Source: Haplosporangium gracile
Taxonomy: Eukaryota; Mortierellomycota; Mortierellomycetes; Mortierellales; Mortierellaceae
DNA length: 31,168 bases
Direction: 5' to 3'
Assembly: GCA_015499985.1 (NCBI GenBank)
Contig: JAAAUF010000486.1
Coordinates: forward strand, 1-31,168
Position 1 is the first letter of the stretch, and every line of letters begins with the position of its first letter. Shown one piece after another: positions 1 through 11,153 of this stretch. The notes under the pieces were generated by a model. The model did not search any database, had not been told where the DNA came from, and worked only from the letters and a program-made list of their open reading frames with translations. A program made the position numbers and the translations under genes.

Positions 1-2497
<2,497 letters not shown>

Positions 2498-2725
2498 TGT
2501 GTATGTATGTGTGTATGTAGGTGAGTGAGGTTAAAGGGAATGGAGTGAGAAAGAGTAGAAAAAGAAATAAAAAGAGTGCGTAAGTGATGGGGTGTGAGAG
2601 AGAGAGAAAGGGGTGAAATGGCGAAGGGAGAGAAGGAGTGAGTGAAGAAGAGAAGGAAAGAAGTTGCGTGTATGTGTAATAATATGTAAATTGTGGACAA
2701 AAAAAGAAGGGGCACAATTTCTCTT

Positions 2726-2777
2726 TGTGGCAACGCGTCAGTCTCTTCACTTTGACGTGGCTGGTTGATTTGGCAAA
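2726..2777. promoter_or_regulatory. candidate stress/proteasome control words upstream of CDC48
   Basis: Within 52 bases lie TGTGGCAAC (2726-2734), TGACGTGG (2753-2760) and TTTGGCAAA (2769-2777). The first and third each match 7 of 9 bases of the yeast PACE element GGTGGCAAA, bound by Rpn4 and known upstream of yeast proteasome genes and CDC48. TGACGTGG matches the metazoan XBP1-type UPRE core and the bZIP half-site TGACG. They sit about 230-280 bases upstream of the CDC48 ATG. Seen directly as words; function is inference and short words occur by chance. Confidence 0.25.
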
Positions 2778-3133
2778 GGAAAAAGAAGGGCAAAGAAGGT
2801 TGGGGGCGCTCATCAAAAGGGTCACGCGCAATGGGAATTGGATCCACTGGATATCTGTCCAAAGGTTTACCGCAGTCTTCCTTTTTACGAGCCAGAGAGC
2901 CAGAGGAGAGTAGAAGGCAAACATGGTCACCGTGTATGTGTACATGTGTGGGATCGATGATTCGAAAGCAAAAATCCTTGTCGCCTTATTGTTTTGAAGT
3001 GGTTGGGAAGGACCTTGTGCCTTTCGTCATGCAAATGATGTGTGCTGCAATTGTGATATTCGTCGTATTCTCAGGATCAGATGATCCTATTTATAAAATG
3101 TCAATGACGGATCGCCACCAATGCCTTTTATCC

Positions 3134-3157
3134 CACACACACACACACACACACACA
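3134..3157 (+). repeat. (CA)12 microsatellite
   Basis: Perfect CA dinucleotide run in the divergent intergenic region. No coding potential attached to it. Confidence 0.95.
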
Positions 3158-3444
3158 AACATGCAAACGTCCCTGGTACCCCTTCTCTTTGACCGATCGA
3201 TTGACACAGATATGTAACTCTCACAAGAAGAGCCAGGGCGGATGTTTCTTTCTCTACAGACAGCTATTTGACTATATATGTATTCCCCATGTTCATCCAA
3301 CACTTCCTCTTCCCCCGCACTTTGCAACCCTCTCGTGAACCTTCTTCTTTTTCTTTTGTGTTTGTATTTGTTTTCCTTCTTCTTGACCTTCCTCCTCTCA
3401 CTTATCCTTTCTGTTCGTTGTTTGTCCCCCTCTCCCTTTCACCT

Positions 3445-3487
3445 CTTCCTTCCTTCCGTCCTTCCTTCCTTCCTTCCTTCCTTCCTC
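3445..3487 (+). repeat. (TTCC)n tetranucleotide tract
   Basis: About ten copies of TTCC with a single interruption (CCGTCC), inside the CT-rich leader upstream of the gene starting at 3759. Probably part of the promoter/5' UTR. Confidence 0.9.
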
Positions 3488-3758
3488 TCGTTCTCACATT
3501 GGTCATCGCCAAGGACCCTTCCGAATAGCCAATATTAAAATAAAAAAAAAAAGTTCTCATTCATCCTTGGCCGAACACTTCGTCACTCTCCATATCACAT
3601 CCCACACTCTCTTCTTCTCCTCTTTTCCATTTCCTCTTCTCATCTCATGACCCGATCGACTCTCTAATCCTTACCCACCTCATCCATACCTCAACTCGAC
3701 TCTCTTCACTTTCCTCTTTCCCGCCACCCTATCCGACAGTATTACATAAATCCTCACT

Positions 3759-3790
3759 ATGGAATCACACGCGAACCCATGGTCCTTCCA

Positions 3791-3826
<36 letters not shown>

Positions 3827-6800
3827 TCAGTTCCTGGAGGACGAAGACGACGATACAACTGCTGCCAACAGTCCCTTCCACTCACGACGCTCCCATGACC
3901 GCAAACACTACTCCTTTGCCAGTTCCATCACCTTCGCCTCTGCCTCCTTCCATGACGACTTTTTCTCCCTCCGCAAGTCAACACCCTCAACGACTATGGA
4001 TGCCTTAGACTCAAGTATTCGCGACCTGCAACAACAGCAGCAGTCATCGCATGTCAGGACGTGGTCTCAAGAAGACACCATCACCTTTGCTTCTGATTAC
4101 GGAGAAGACGACAAGTACAACACAGACAGCAACCCTCAACGCCATAGTGATGATGATGACGTCCTAGAAGCATTATCGCTGGCCGACAATACCCTGGAAT
4201 CAATCCTATCACCTTCACCAACTGACGACCCTCTCTCCCTACCCGCATCCCCAAGTTCCGAAGTAATCCCTCACACCGACTCGGCTGTTGAAGGGACTAT
4301 GGCAGACTCTGGGATTGGCATTGAGGTATGTCTGTAACCGCTATGCACTATGACAAACACAACGCACACTTGTTCTCCTTCACATGTTTCTCCTGCTCTC
4401 TCCCGTTATTTCACCAGGCCGATACCATTCTTAATTCAACCACAAGCTGGCTTGGCAGAAAGGGTAAAGAGGAGAGAGACTCGACTCAAGTGAACCGACA
4501 ATAACGATAATAGCAACAGCACTTATCAGAGAGATATGAGTGCATTGTTTCGGAAGACCCTTTATCGTTTTCTCCACAACCCTTTTGAATGCAGAGAAAT
4601 GAGAAACCTGGCTCTGGCTTTGCCTTCTTTCCCTCTATCTTCTCACTTTTCTCGCTCCACTTTTGACGAAAAAGAATTAAAAACAGGGCGCTCGGGACAA
4701 GAGCGGAGTGCGTGGTCATTGGCTCAATGCTCCTCGTGCAGAATGCAGCCCCTAATTCAAACAACAACGACAACCCACTCTCTTTTTTGGTCCTTTGGGT
4801 TAATGATCGGAAAAGCAATAACAACAGATAACAAAGAGCAAACGATAGAAAAGAGCTAAACCAGAAAACAAACAATAATACTTTTCTTAACACCCGACAC
4901 GCGGCCTGTTATCCAACGCTTCACCTGTCCAGCCCTTTTTTTCCCCCTCTTCTCTCTGGCCCCTCATTTCTCCACATACGCTTGTTCTCCCCTGGAAAGA
5001 TCATGTCCGACAGACAGACATACAAGCAATGTGTCGCACCATTGGACAGCTCTCTCCCCCACAATTTTCACTGACCGTATTTGTTTGTTCTTTGCAATAG
5101 GGGGAGGTGCTTGAGCATCTGGTCCAGAAGCTTCAATCAGAAGTAGCCGATACGCGGGCAGTGGTTTCTGACTTGGAAACAAGACTAAACGCGTAAGTGT
5201 CCGTTTGTTTGCATCGCTCGCATACTTGATCTACAATTGAGGGAAGACGGGGAATAATAATCGTTACCAAGGCCCAATGTTTCTTTTTTTTCTTTCTTCT
5301 TGTTCTCACATACCTTGCAGTTCAATCATTTTTTTTTGTAGGGCCGAGCACTCGAACAAGCACATCGTTGAAGAGCTCAAGATGCTCTTAGCCGAGTAAG
5401 TTGTTTTTTTTCGCTGTCTTTCGTCACTCTCCCCCTTTACTCCCTCCTTCCTTTTAATGCCATGGCATTCAATGCAATTACCGATGCCTGGCCAACATAC
5501 ACACACATACCACCGCATAGTATACTTACAACATTCTGCGGGACATGACCACATCATTTCATGGATTTTTCGGCTGCGGATGACAAAGGGAAGCAACACA
5601 ATGGGCTTTTATGCAAACACCCCGTCGACTATCCGTTTTATGTGACAAAGCGTAAATCGTACACCTAAGCGCAACAAAAAAAATGGGTCTTGGCGTTGCG
5701 GCCTAAGGGCTAAATTTATGAGAGGATCTTACTTCGGCTTGTGCAACCACGGACCATTCAGTAAAGCGTAGTCCGTCTTTCCGTCGTACATTGTGCTTTT
5801 CCAGGCCCAGCCGATTATCCCATGGCAACAACTGCAACAAAGCGAGTTGCAAGGATAGAGACGGACTTTCAGACTAAGTATTCTCACATATTCCAAATTA
5901 TTATTTTCATTTTCTTAGTGCGGAAGGAACGCTTGTTGGCTCAGACGACTCGGACAGTGGTGGCGAGTCTGAAGTGGTCAGTTCTAAACATGGATCGGGA
6001 AGTGAGGACGAAACCAATATTGTCTACAACCGGATATGTCACGCGCTTCAATCTTTGATCTCGGAAGCCCAGACGGCGCTCGTCCGCAACACCAGTGCAG
6101 CACTCTTTGCACCACCACCATCAGAACGCGGGTCCTGTCGCCACCAACAACAACAACATGCCAGTCGGTTAAAGCAGCTCACTCAGAATCAGGGACCACA
6201 GGGACAGTCGATACCGAAATTGTTTATTGACGATAGTGAGTTGCTCAACAACGGCAGTAGTAGCAACCAAGGCGATACATGCAGTCATTCGTCCTGTCGT
6301 ACTTCGCGCAGGAGTTCTATCAACCTTTCTCGATCGCCTTTTCATCTTCGTGTCGCGTCACCCTCCTCGGCAGCATCCGTTACATCGTCGTCCTCGCGGA
6401 TGTCACGATCTTCCTCCAGGAAGAGCGCCTACTCAAGGATGATTTGGAAGGAGAAGCAGTTGGAGCAGTATGAGCGGTATCGGCGATCCTGCGACAGAGT
6501 CTCTTTGGAACTGGAGATGCTCCTCAACGACACTAGGATGGATGCGGACTATGACGACGACTATAGCAATCCCTTGGGGTCTCTGTTCCCGCTCCTGACA
6601 GAGTCACCCTTTGCGCATCTCCACCCTGGCGCTTCGGAAATTGCCAAGGGAACGACACCAACAGCGGCGCCGCCATTGTCGACGGCGACTCCGGATGACA
6701 CTACCAAGTCTCGGCCGGGACGAGGAGGACGAGCAGAGGCGCTCAGGGTTGGCTCCAGAGCGGAAAGGATGCAGCGCAACTTTCAGGCACAGTTCCTGAG

Positions 6801-7512
6801 TCCACAAGTGCACACCAGCCGCCCTCATTCTCACCTTTACGATTATCAGGGGCACCAACATCAACAGCACCCACCAAGCCCCTACCTGCGTTTTCGTTCA
6901 AGCGGGAGGAGCTCATCTTCCATGCACCCTATATTACCCCGGCAACAACAACCGCGGCACTTTCGGAACCAAGGTGTTGGAGGTAGTCGGTCACAGAGTC
7001 TATTGATGCAATTGTATGGACTCTGGAAACAGACATGGTTGCGTCGGCGAATCATGCATATCCTTACGGGATCGCTGGAAGTCGGACTCATCCTTTGGGT
7101 GATCTTCAAACTTGGAGAGGCGTCATTGTCCTTCATGGGTGTTCCGCTGTTGAAGGGCGGGCCTCAGACTTGGCTTTTGTACGTTTATGGCGATCGTCAG
7201 GGACCGGGCTCGACAGTCGCCAAGGAGTTGTATGAAAAGATCCGGAAGGATGGATTGAAATTGCGACAGGTCCATTTGAGACGCGCCGCCGCCCGAGAGA
7301 GCGAGCAATTGATGCAGAATTTTGTTGCCTCGGAAGCTGCGTCGGGGCTTGTGGGACTCGGACAACCTGGAGGGAGCCAAGGGACCAAGACGCCGTTCTC
7401 GGCGGCGGGGATGGTTTGGGGTCCTGTACAGCGGATGATCACCCATGCTGCTACTGGGTTTGTGCTCGCTTATTTGGCTGATTATGGCAAACGCCTTTCC
7501 AAGAAGCTCTAG
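3759..7512 (+). CDS. unrecognised polyQ / coiled-coil protein with one C-terminal membrane segment
   Basis: I do not recognise this family. Proposed exons: 3759-4325, 4418-4489 (probable), 5101-5192, 5342-5395, 5919-7512. Phases agree and give 792 residues; the ATG has A at -3 and G at +4. Residues 11-22 are twelve Gln encoded by CAG/CAA, followed by an acidic, Ser-rich region. A heptad-like coiled coil (EVLEHLVQKLQSEV through EELKMLLA) covers about residues 214-260. An acidic-Ser linker leads to the conserved-looking NIVYNRICHALQSLISEAQ, then Ser/Arg-rich disorder. Near residues 644-670 a hydrophobic stretch (GSLEVGLILWVIFKLGEASL) follows the basic WLRRRIMHI and looks like a single membrane span. 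The last 100 residues contain a basic helix and an amphipathic end, ALYLADYGKR-like. Possibly a tail-anchored or organelle-tethering protein, but this is inference. The exon structure between 5396 and 5918 is uncertain. Confidence 0.75.
3789..3824 (+). repeat. CAG/CAA tract encoding Q12
   Basis: Twelve in-frame Gln codons (nearly all CAG) at residues 11-22 of the coiled-coil protein. Such tracts vary in length between strains. Confidence 0.97.
4418..4489 (+). CDS. probable 72-nt internal exon of the coiled-coil gene
   Basis: A pyrimidine-rich acceptor (TTTCACCAG) precedes 24 open codons reading ADTILNSTTSWLGRKGKE and onward, ending at CAA before GTGAAC. Both ends are phase 0 and fit exon 1 (ends GAG at 4325, donor GTATGT) and the exon at 5101 (starts GGG GAG). 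Including it breaks a 775-nt intron into 92 and 611 nt. The alternative donor GTAAAG at 4462 breaks the frame downstream. Counted here as part of the larger gene; the weak GTGAAC donor is the main doubt. Confidence 0.55.
4490..5100 (+). other. intron 2 of the coiled-coil gene (611 nt)
   Basis: Runs from GTGAAC to TTTGCAATAG. If the 72-nt exon is not used, the intron is 4326-5100. No additional in-phase exon found in it; the interior carries C/T runs but no repeat worth naming. Confidence 0.5.
5396..5918 (+). other. intron of the coiled-coil gene (523 nt), possible microexon inside
   Basis: Donor GTAAGT (5396) and acceptor TTCTTAG (5917-5918) join phase-2 GA to T, giving LLAD-AEGTLVG without a stop. 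The acceptor-like CCAG at 5801-5804 opens a frame that hits TAA at 5875, so that longer exon is rejected. A 24-nt microexon 5854-5877 (AG acceptor, GTATTC donor) would also keep phase, adding E-I-E-T-D-F-Q-T. Confidence 0.5.
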
Positions 7513-7621
7513 TACGCCTTTCTTTTCTTCTTTTCTTCCCTTCTTTTTCTTCCCTTCTTTTTCTTTCCTTTCTTTCATTTTCTTTTTTGCAGTCTATCTT
7601 TTACACCACATAATGGCATTT

Positions 7622-7658
7622 TCTCCTCTCCTCTCCTCTCCTCTCCTCTCCTCTCCTC
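7622..7658 (+). repeat. (TCTCC)n pentanucleotide array
   Basis: About seven near-perfect TCTCC units, continuing to about 7750 as degenerate CCTTT/CCTTA pyrimidine repeats. Confidence 0.9.
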
Positions 7659-8141
7659 ACCTTTCCTTTCCTTACCTTTCCTTACCTTTCCTTTGCTTTC
7701 CTTTTCTTCCCTCTCCCTACCTTACTTTACCTTTCCTTTCCTTTCCGATCCTAACCTCACCCATCTCGCTCACTCGCATCGCTCTCACCCACCTCACTTA
7801 CCCACTCGTTCATTTTCTTCCATTTTCTTTTGCAACCCATATCAACAACAAACGATGCAACTATACCCGCCTTTCGCGCACCCACACAAACACAATCACT
7901 TGTACACATTTATAAAAAAAAAATCAATTGAACTCATACAACGTTAATTTTTGTAATATGCCGGACTTTTTTTTATTTTTACTATGATACAGGGGTAGTT
8001 CGAGGCATTTTGTGTTAATTTTGATAAATTGCTTGGTCATTGTGGAGGGAATCGTTAATTAATTTTTGGGATGGCGAGAGGAAAAACTGTGCATAGGGTA
8101 AAGAAGATAAAGGTAAGAGGAATGCGAAGAAATTGAAGGAA

Positions 8142-8153
8142 GGGGGGGGGGGG
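8142..8153 (+). repeat. G12 homopolymer
   Basis: Twelve consecutive G in the convergent spacer, unusual among the many A, T and CT runs of this window. Its length may be affected by sequencing. Confidence 0.9.
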
Positions 8154-8264
8154 AGTGGATAATGAAGTGGGGCAAGGAAAAAAAACGAAAAAAAGTGGTG
8201 CACGCTGCGATACTCTTGTGTCTTTTTCTTGCTGCAAGCTCGACAGTTCGTTATATATATATAT

Positions 8265-10271
8265 TTAGAGAGCACCCTGGGAGACCCAGAATCGACGAGT
8301 GATGGCCTCATACCGATCAATGACTTCTCCACCCTCAGGGAACTCCCACCCCTCCATCGCAGTACCCTTGACTGCCGCTGGTCCACTAGCAGCAGGAGTA
8401 GGCACATTATTGTTGCTGTTGGCAAGAGCAGAGATATCAGTCCGGACTTGGACAATAACCATCTGCACACGAAGACGATAGAACGCGGGAGCAAGACGGT
8501 CTTGAATACTTAGGTATTGGAACATGGTCTCGGCAGGGACATCCTTGGCCAAGACCGAGACCGACTCCATAGTCCCGTCCTTGATGATCTCGACCAGGAC
8601 TTTAGCCATGAACGTCGATTTCGGATACAGAGCTGACGCAGACGCCTGTGAGTAAACGTTGCTTTTGGAGATGGAGTTGAAGAGTGCCTGGGCTTGGCGG
8701 GTGTACTCGAGCAACTCGGCTACGCGTTCGGGGATCTTCCATTCGAGGGTGTAAGGCGTGAGGGTGTAGACCTTTTGGTGGAGACCAAAGGTATGTTCGA
8801 GCGTCAGGGGTCGAATCGTATTGGGGTACTCTTGGCGAAGTTCGTCTGGGAGGAAGTCCATCGAGCGTCCCTGACTGGCGCCTGTATAAAAGTCATCGTG
8901 ATTGATGTCGTGGTGTGATCCCGTTGATGCCTTGTTGTTACTCGAAGGATTTGAGTGATCGTTGGCGTTGTTGGCGTTGTTATTGTTGTCACTGGGGGGA
9001 TAAGATCCAGGAGGGTAGCGAGGGATATCTCGTTTGGAGGCTGCGGAGGCAATGTTAATATCAGACCTTCGCACAATCCTCGAGAGAACATCTGCCGTTG
9101 TCGTTGCTGCTGGCTGCTGAGATGACACAGATCCACCACCATTACTACTGCTTCCTGCCGGAAGGGTGTTTGAAGATCTGCCTCCTTGCTCTTGATCCTG
9201 ATGATATTGATATGGTGATCCTGCTTTTGCTGCAGATGGCGGCGTACTGGTAACCGGTTCCTGACTCCGACCACGGTAAAGCTCCAGAACCAGGACAAAT
9301 GAGGTCCCCTCAGGAATATTGGTAGGCACCCAAACCTGGGATCCGCCCTTCTTGAAGGGCACAAACCGTTTCAACGAGGTGACCTTCTTGTTGGTCTTGG
9401 AATCGATCAACACAATGTCAACCGTCGTGTCGGCTGGCAGGCTTTTGGTGTACTTGCGGTTCCATCGCACTGTCTGATAGGATCCTGTTTGCCAGACTGA
9501 ATGGGGGTCGGGGAGGAGTAACAGAGGGGTGTTCTTTTTGGGTGTTGTAGAAGGGAAACGACGAAGTGGTGTTGGTGACCTTGCCTTCCTTGCAGGTTTG
9601 CGAGGAGCGGCAGCAGCAGCTTTGACAGCTTTGGCGGAAGGTAGGTCAACTGCGGTGGCGGCTCGCTTTCGAAGGGAAGGGGGTGCTGGGGGTGTAGCTG
9701 GGGGGAGTAGAAGAGTCCTCCTTTTTTTCGTTGCCTTCCTCTTGGTGTTGTGCTCTGTCGTTGAAGCAGAGGCCCTATTTTCGTCATCGCTATTCTTGTG
9801 GTTCTTGCGTCGACGGAGTTGCTGTTGGTGTCCCTGTTTATGTTGCTGAGAGTGTGTTGTCTTTGCTTTTGACGAGACTGACCGCTGGCCGTTTATTTTT
9901 GATGCAGAAACCGCATTTCTATCGAGGCGTCGTTTTACAGAAGAGCTATTCCCGCCGTTCTTGTTGTTTTTGCTGGAGGTAGTGGAGGCGGTGGTGGGGG
10001 CGAGGGCAGGGATGACGACAGCCTTGAAGACAGGATGGCTTGAGAGCCCTCCACGTTTCTGCTGTTGCTGCTGCAGCAGCAGTTGACGACGTTGTTGTTG
10101 TTGTTGCTGCCGTGTAGAAATAGAAGCTGCAGCAAGGTGATCACCCTCTTGCGCAGGTACGGGAAATGAGCGTTTGTTGAGGGAGGAGGAGGAAGGGATG
10201 GCGTCGGCGAAGAGAGTCAGCGCCGAGGCGATGCTCAGGGTGAGGAGGAAGATGGGTTGAGTGAACTTCAT
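8265..10271 (-). CDS. secreted Kre9/Knh1-like cell-wall protein with basic N-terminal arm
   Basis: Intronless, 668 residues. The start is the only ATG near the 5' end: the frame is open upstream to 10469 but has no other ATG there. Residues 1-25 (MKFTQPIFLLTLSIASALTL and onward) are a signal peptide, followed by L-N-K-R, a Kex2-type site near residue 34. Residues 35-250 are extremely Lys/Arg/Gln-rich with many dibasic pairs. Residues about 253-335 form a Kre9/KNH (Ig-like) domain: PDPHSVWQTGSYQTVRWN, then TTVDIVLID and VWVPTNIPEGTSFVLVLELY. A disordered stretch follows. Residues about 490-620 (VYTLTPYTLEWKIP, KVLVEIIKDG, FYRLRVQMV) resemble a second, divergent copy. There is no hydrophobic C-terminus, so a GPI anchor is unlikely. 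Family members act in beta-1,6-glucan and wall assembly; the precise role here is inferred. Confidence 0.85.
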   Translation of the reverse strand: MKFTQPIFLLTLSIASALTLFADAIPSSSSLNKRSFPVPAQEGDHLAAASISTRQQQQQQRRQLLLQQQQQKRGGLSSHPVFKAVVIPALAPTTASTTSSKNNKNGGNSSSVKRRLDRNAVSASKINGQRSVSSKAKTTHSQQHKQGHQQQLRRRKNHKNSDDENRASASTTEHNTKRKATKKRRTLLLPPATPPAPPSLRKRAATAVDLPSAKAVKAAAAAPRKPARKARSPTPLRRFPSTTPKKNTPLLLLPDPHSVWQTGSYQTVRWNRKYTKSLPADTTVDIVLIDSKTNKKVTSLKRFVPFKKGGSQVWVPTNIPEGTSFVLVLELYRGRSQEPVTSTPPSAAKAGSPYQYHQDQEQGGRSSNTLPAGSSSNGGGSVSSQQPAATTTADVLSRIVRRSDINIASAASKRDIPRYPPGSYPPSDNNNNANNANDHSNPSSNNKASTGSHHDINHDDFYTGASQGRSMDFLPDELRQEYPNTIRPLTLEHTFGLHQKVYTLTPYTLEWKIPERVAELLEYTRQAQALFNSISKSNVYSQASASALYPKSTFMAKVLVEIIKDGTMESVSVLAKDVPAETMFQYLSIQDRLAPAFYRLRVQMVIVQVRTDISALANSNNNVPTPAASGPAAVKGTAMEGWEFPEGGEVIDRYEAITRRFWVSQGAL

Positions 10272-10828
10272 GAAATGCGGAGGAGTAGAGATGGAATGAG
10301 GGAAATGCGAGGGAAATGAGAAGTGAGTGAGGAGAGGGAGGAGAGTGGAGGGAAGAAGAAGAAAAGGAGGGTGTGGAGGGAGGGAGAGAGAGAGAGAGTC
10401 GAGTCGAGTCAAGTGAGAGGACACAGAAGTAAGGAGAGTGCGGAAGATAAAAAGGGAAAGTGGCGACAATTGAATGTCAGAAGGAATATGATAAAAAAAA
10501 CTTCTTTAGAGTGAGAAGGAAGGGCGTAAGGTTCGTACTAACGAGTGGTGAATGGAAAGAGAGAAAGAGGCGGTAGGGGTGTGCCGGGGGCGGGGGAGGG
10601 ATTGGATAAACGGAGAGGAGAGGAGAAAAGAGGAGAGGAAAGGCAAAAGGTGAAAACCTGGGTAAAAAAAAAGGGAAAAAGGGAAAAGAGGGTTGTGTAT
10701 TTGTACGAAATGGAAACAGTTCATCTCATCTCTTTTCTACAATGACCCTCAGGCACACACCCAGACTCTAAAAATGTTTGCTATCGACTGCTTTCCAAAG
10801 GCACAACATTACGCCCTCTCGGTTCAAC

Positions 10829-10880
10829 CACAAACACACACACACAAACACACAAACACACAAACACACAAACACACAAA
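10829..10880 (+). repeat. (CACAAACA)n octanucleotide array
   Basis: Roughly five to six units of an 8-base CA/AACA repeat. Confidence 0.9.
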
Positions 10881-11130
10881 GGTAAAAATAGGGCTGTTTG
10901 TTGCTGCTTGTTGCTGCCTTGTTGTTTGCTATGGTTACCTATCTTGCCTTGTTACAAACAGAAACAACGAAAACTTTGTCTTTAAGGTGTCAGTCACCCT
11001 CTTCAATTGTGTACTCTTTTCTCACTCTGAACCCAACTCCATTCAACTGGACTCTCACTCGGGCAGTCTGATTGTCGACAGCTCTATTTCACCCGCACTC
11101 GTTCTTTATCATGAACAACCTTTTCGCAAT

Positions 11131-11153
11131 CACACACACACACACACACACAC
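11131..11153 (+). repeat. (CA)11 microsatellite
   Basis: Perfect CA run, the second one in this spacer. Confidence 0.95.

Larger units (their letters stand above)
2498..3758. promoter_or_regulatory. shared divergent intergenic region of CDC48 and the coiled-coil gene
   Basis: These 1261 bases lie between two start codons pointing away from each other, so both promoters must be here. The CDC48 side (about 2500-2700) is purine-rich on the plus strand, giving a CT-rich leader on the sense strand. The other side (about 3290-3757) is CT-rich on the plus strand, again CT-rich in the sense direction. In between are a (CA)n tract and a cluster of promoter-like words at 2726-2777. No convincing coding sequence. 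Confidence 0.7.
7513..8264. other. convergent intergenic spacer
   Basis: Holds the 3' ends of the coiled-coil gene (plus) and the Kre9-like gene (minus). It contains long CT-rich stretches on the plus strand, a TCTCC pentanucleotide array, an uninterrupted 12-G run and a short TA repeat just before the Kre9-like stop codon. No supported gene. Confidence 0.8.

Noticed and set aside
3400..3500. Regular TTCC array as a possible CRISPR or satellite
   Set aside because: Simple microsatellite without spacer structure.
5805..5877. Exon candidate of the coiled-coil gene with a good CCAG acceptor
   Set aside because: In the incoming phase it runs into TAA at 5875 and has no in-phase donor.
10272..10469. 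66-residue extension of the Kre9-like protein
   Set aside because: No ATG in the extension; the first ATG at 10271 starts directly with a signal peptide.
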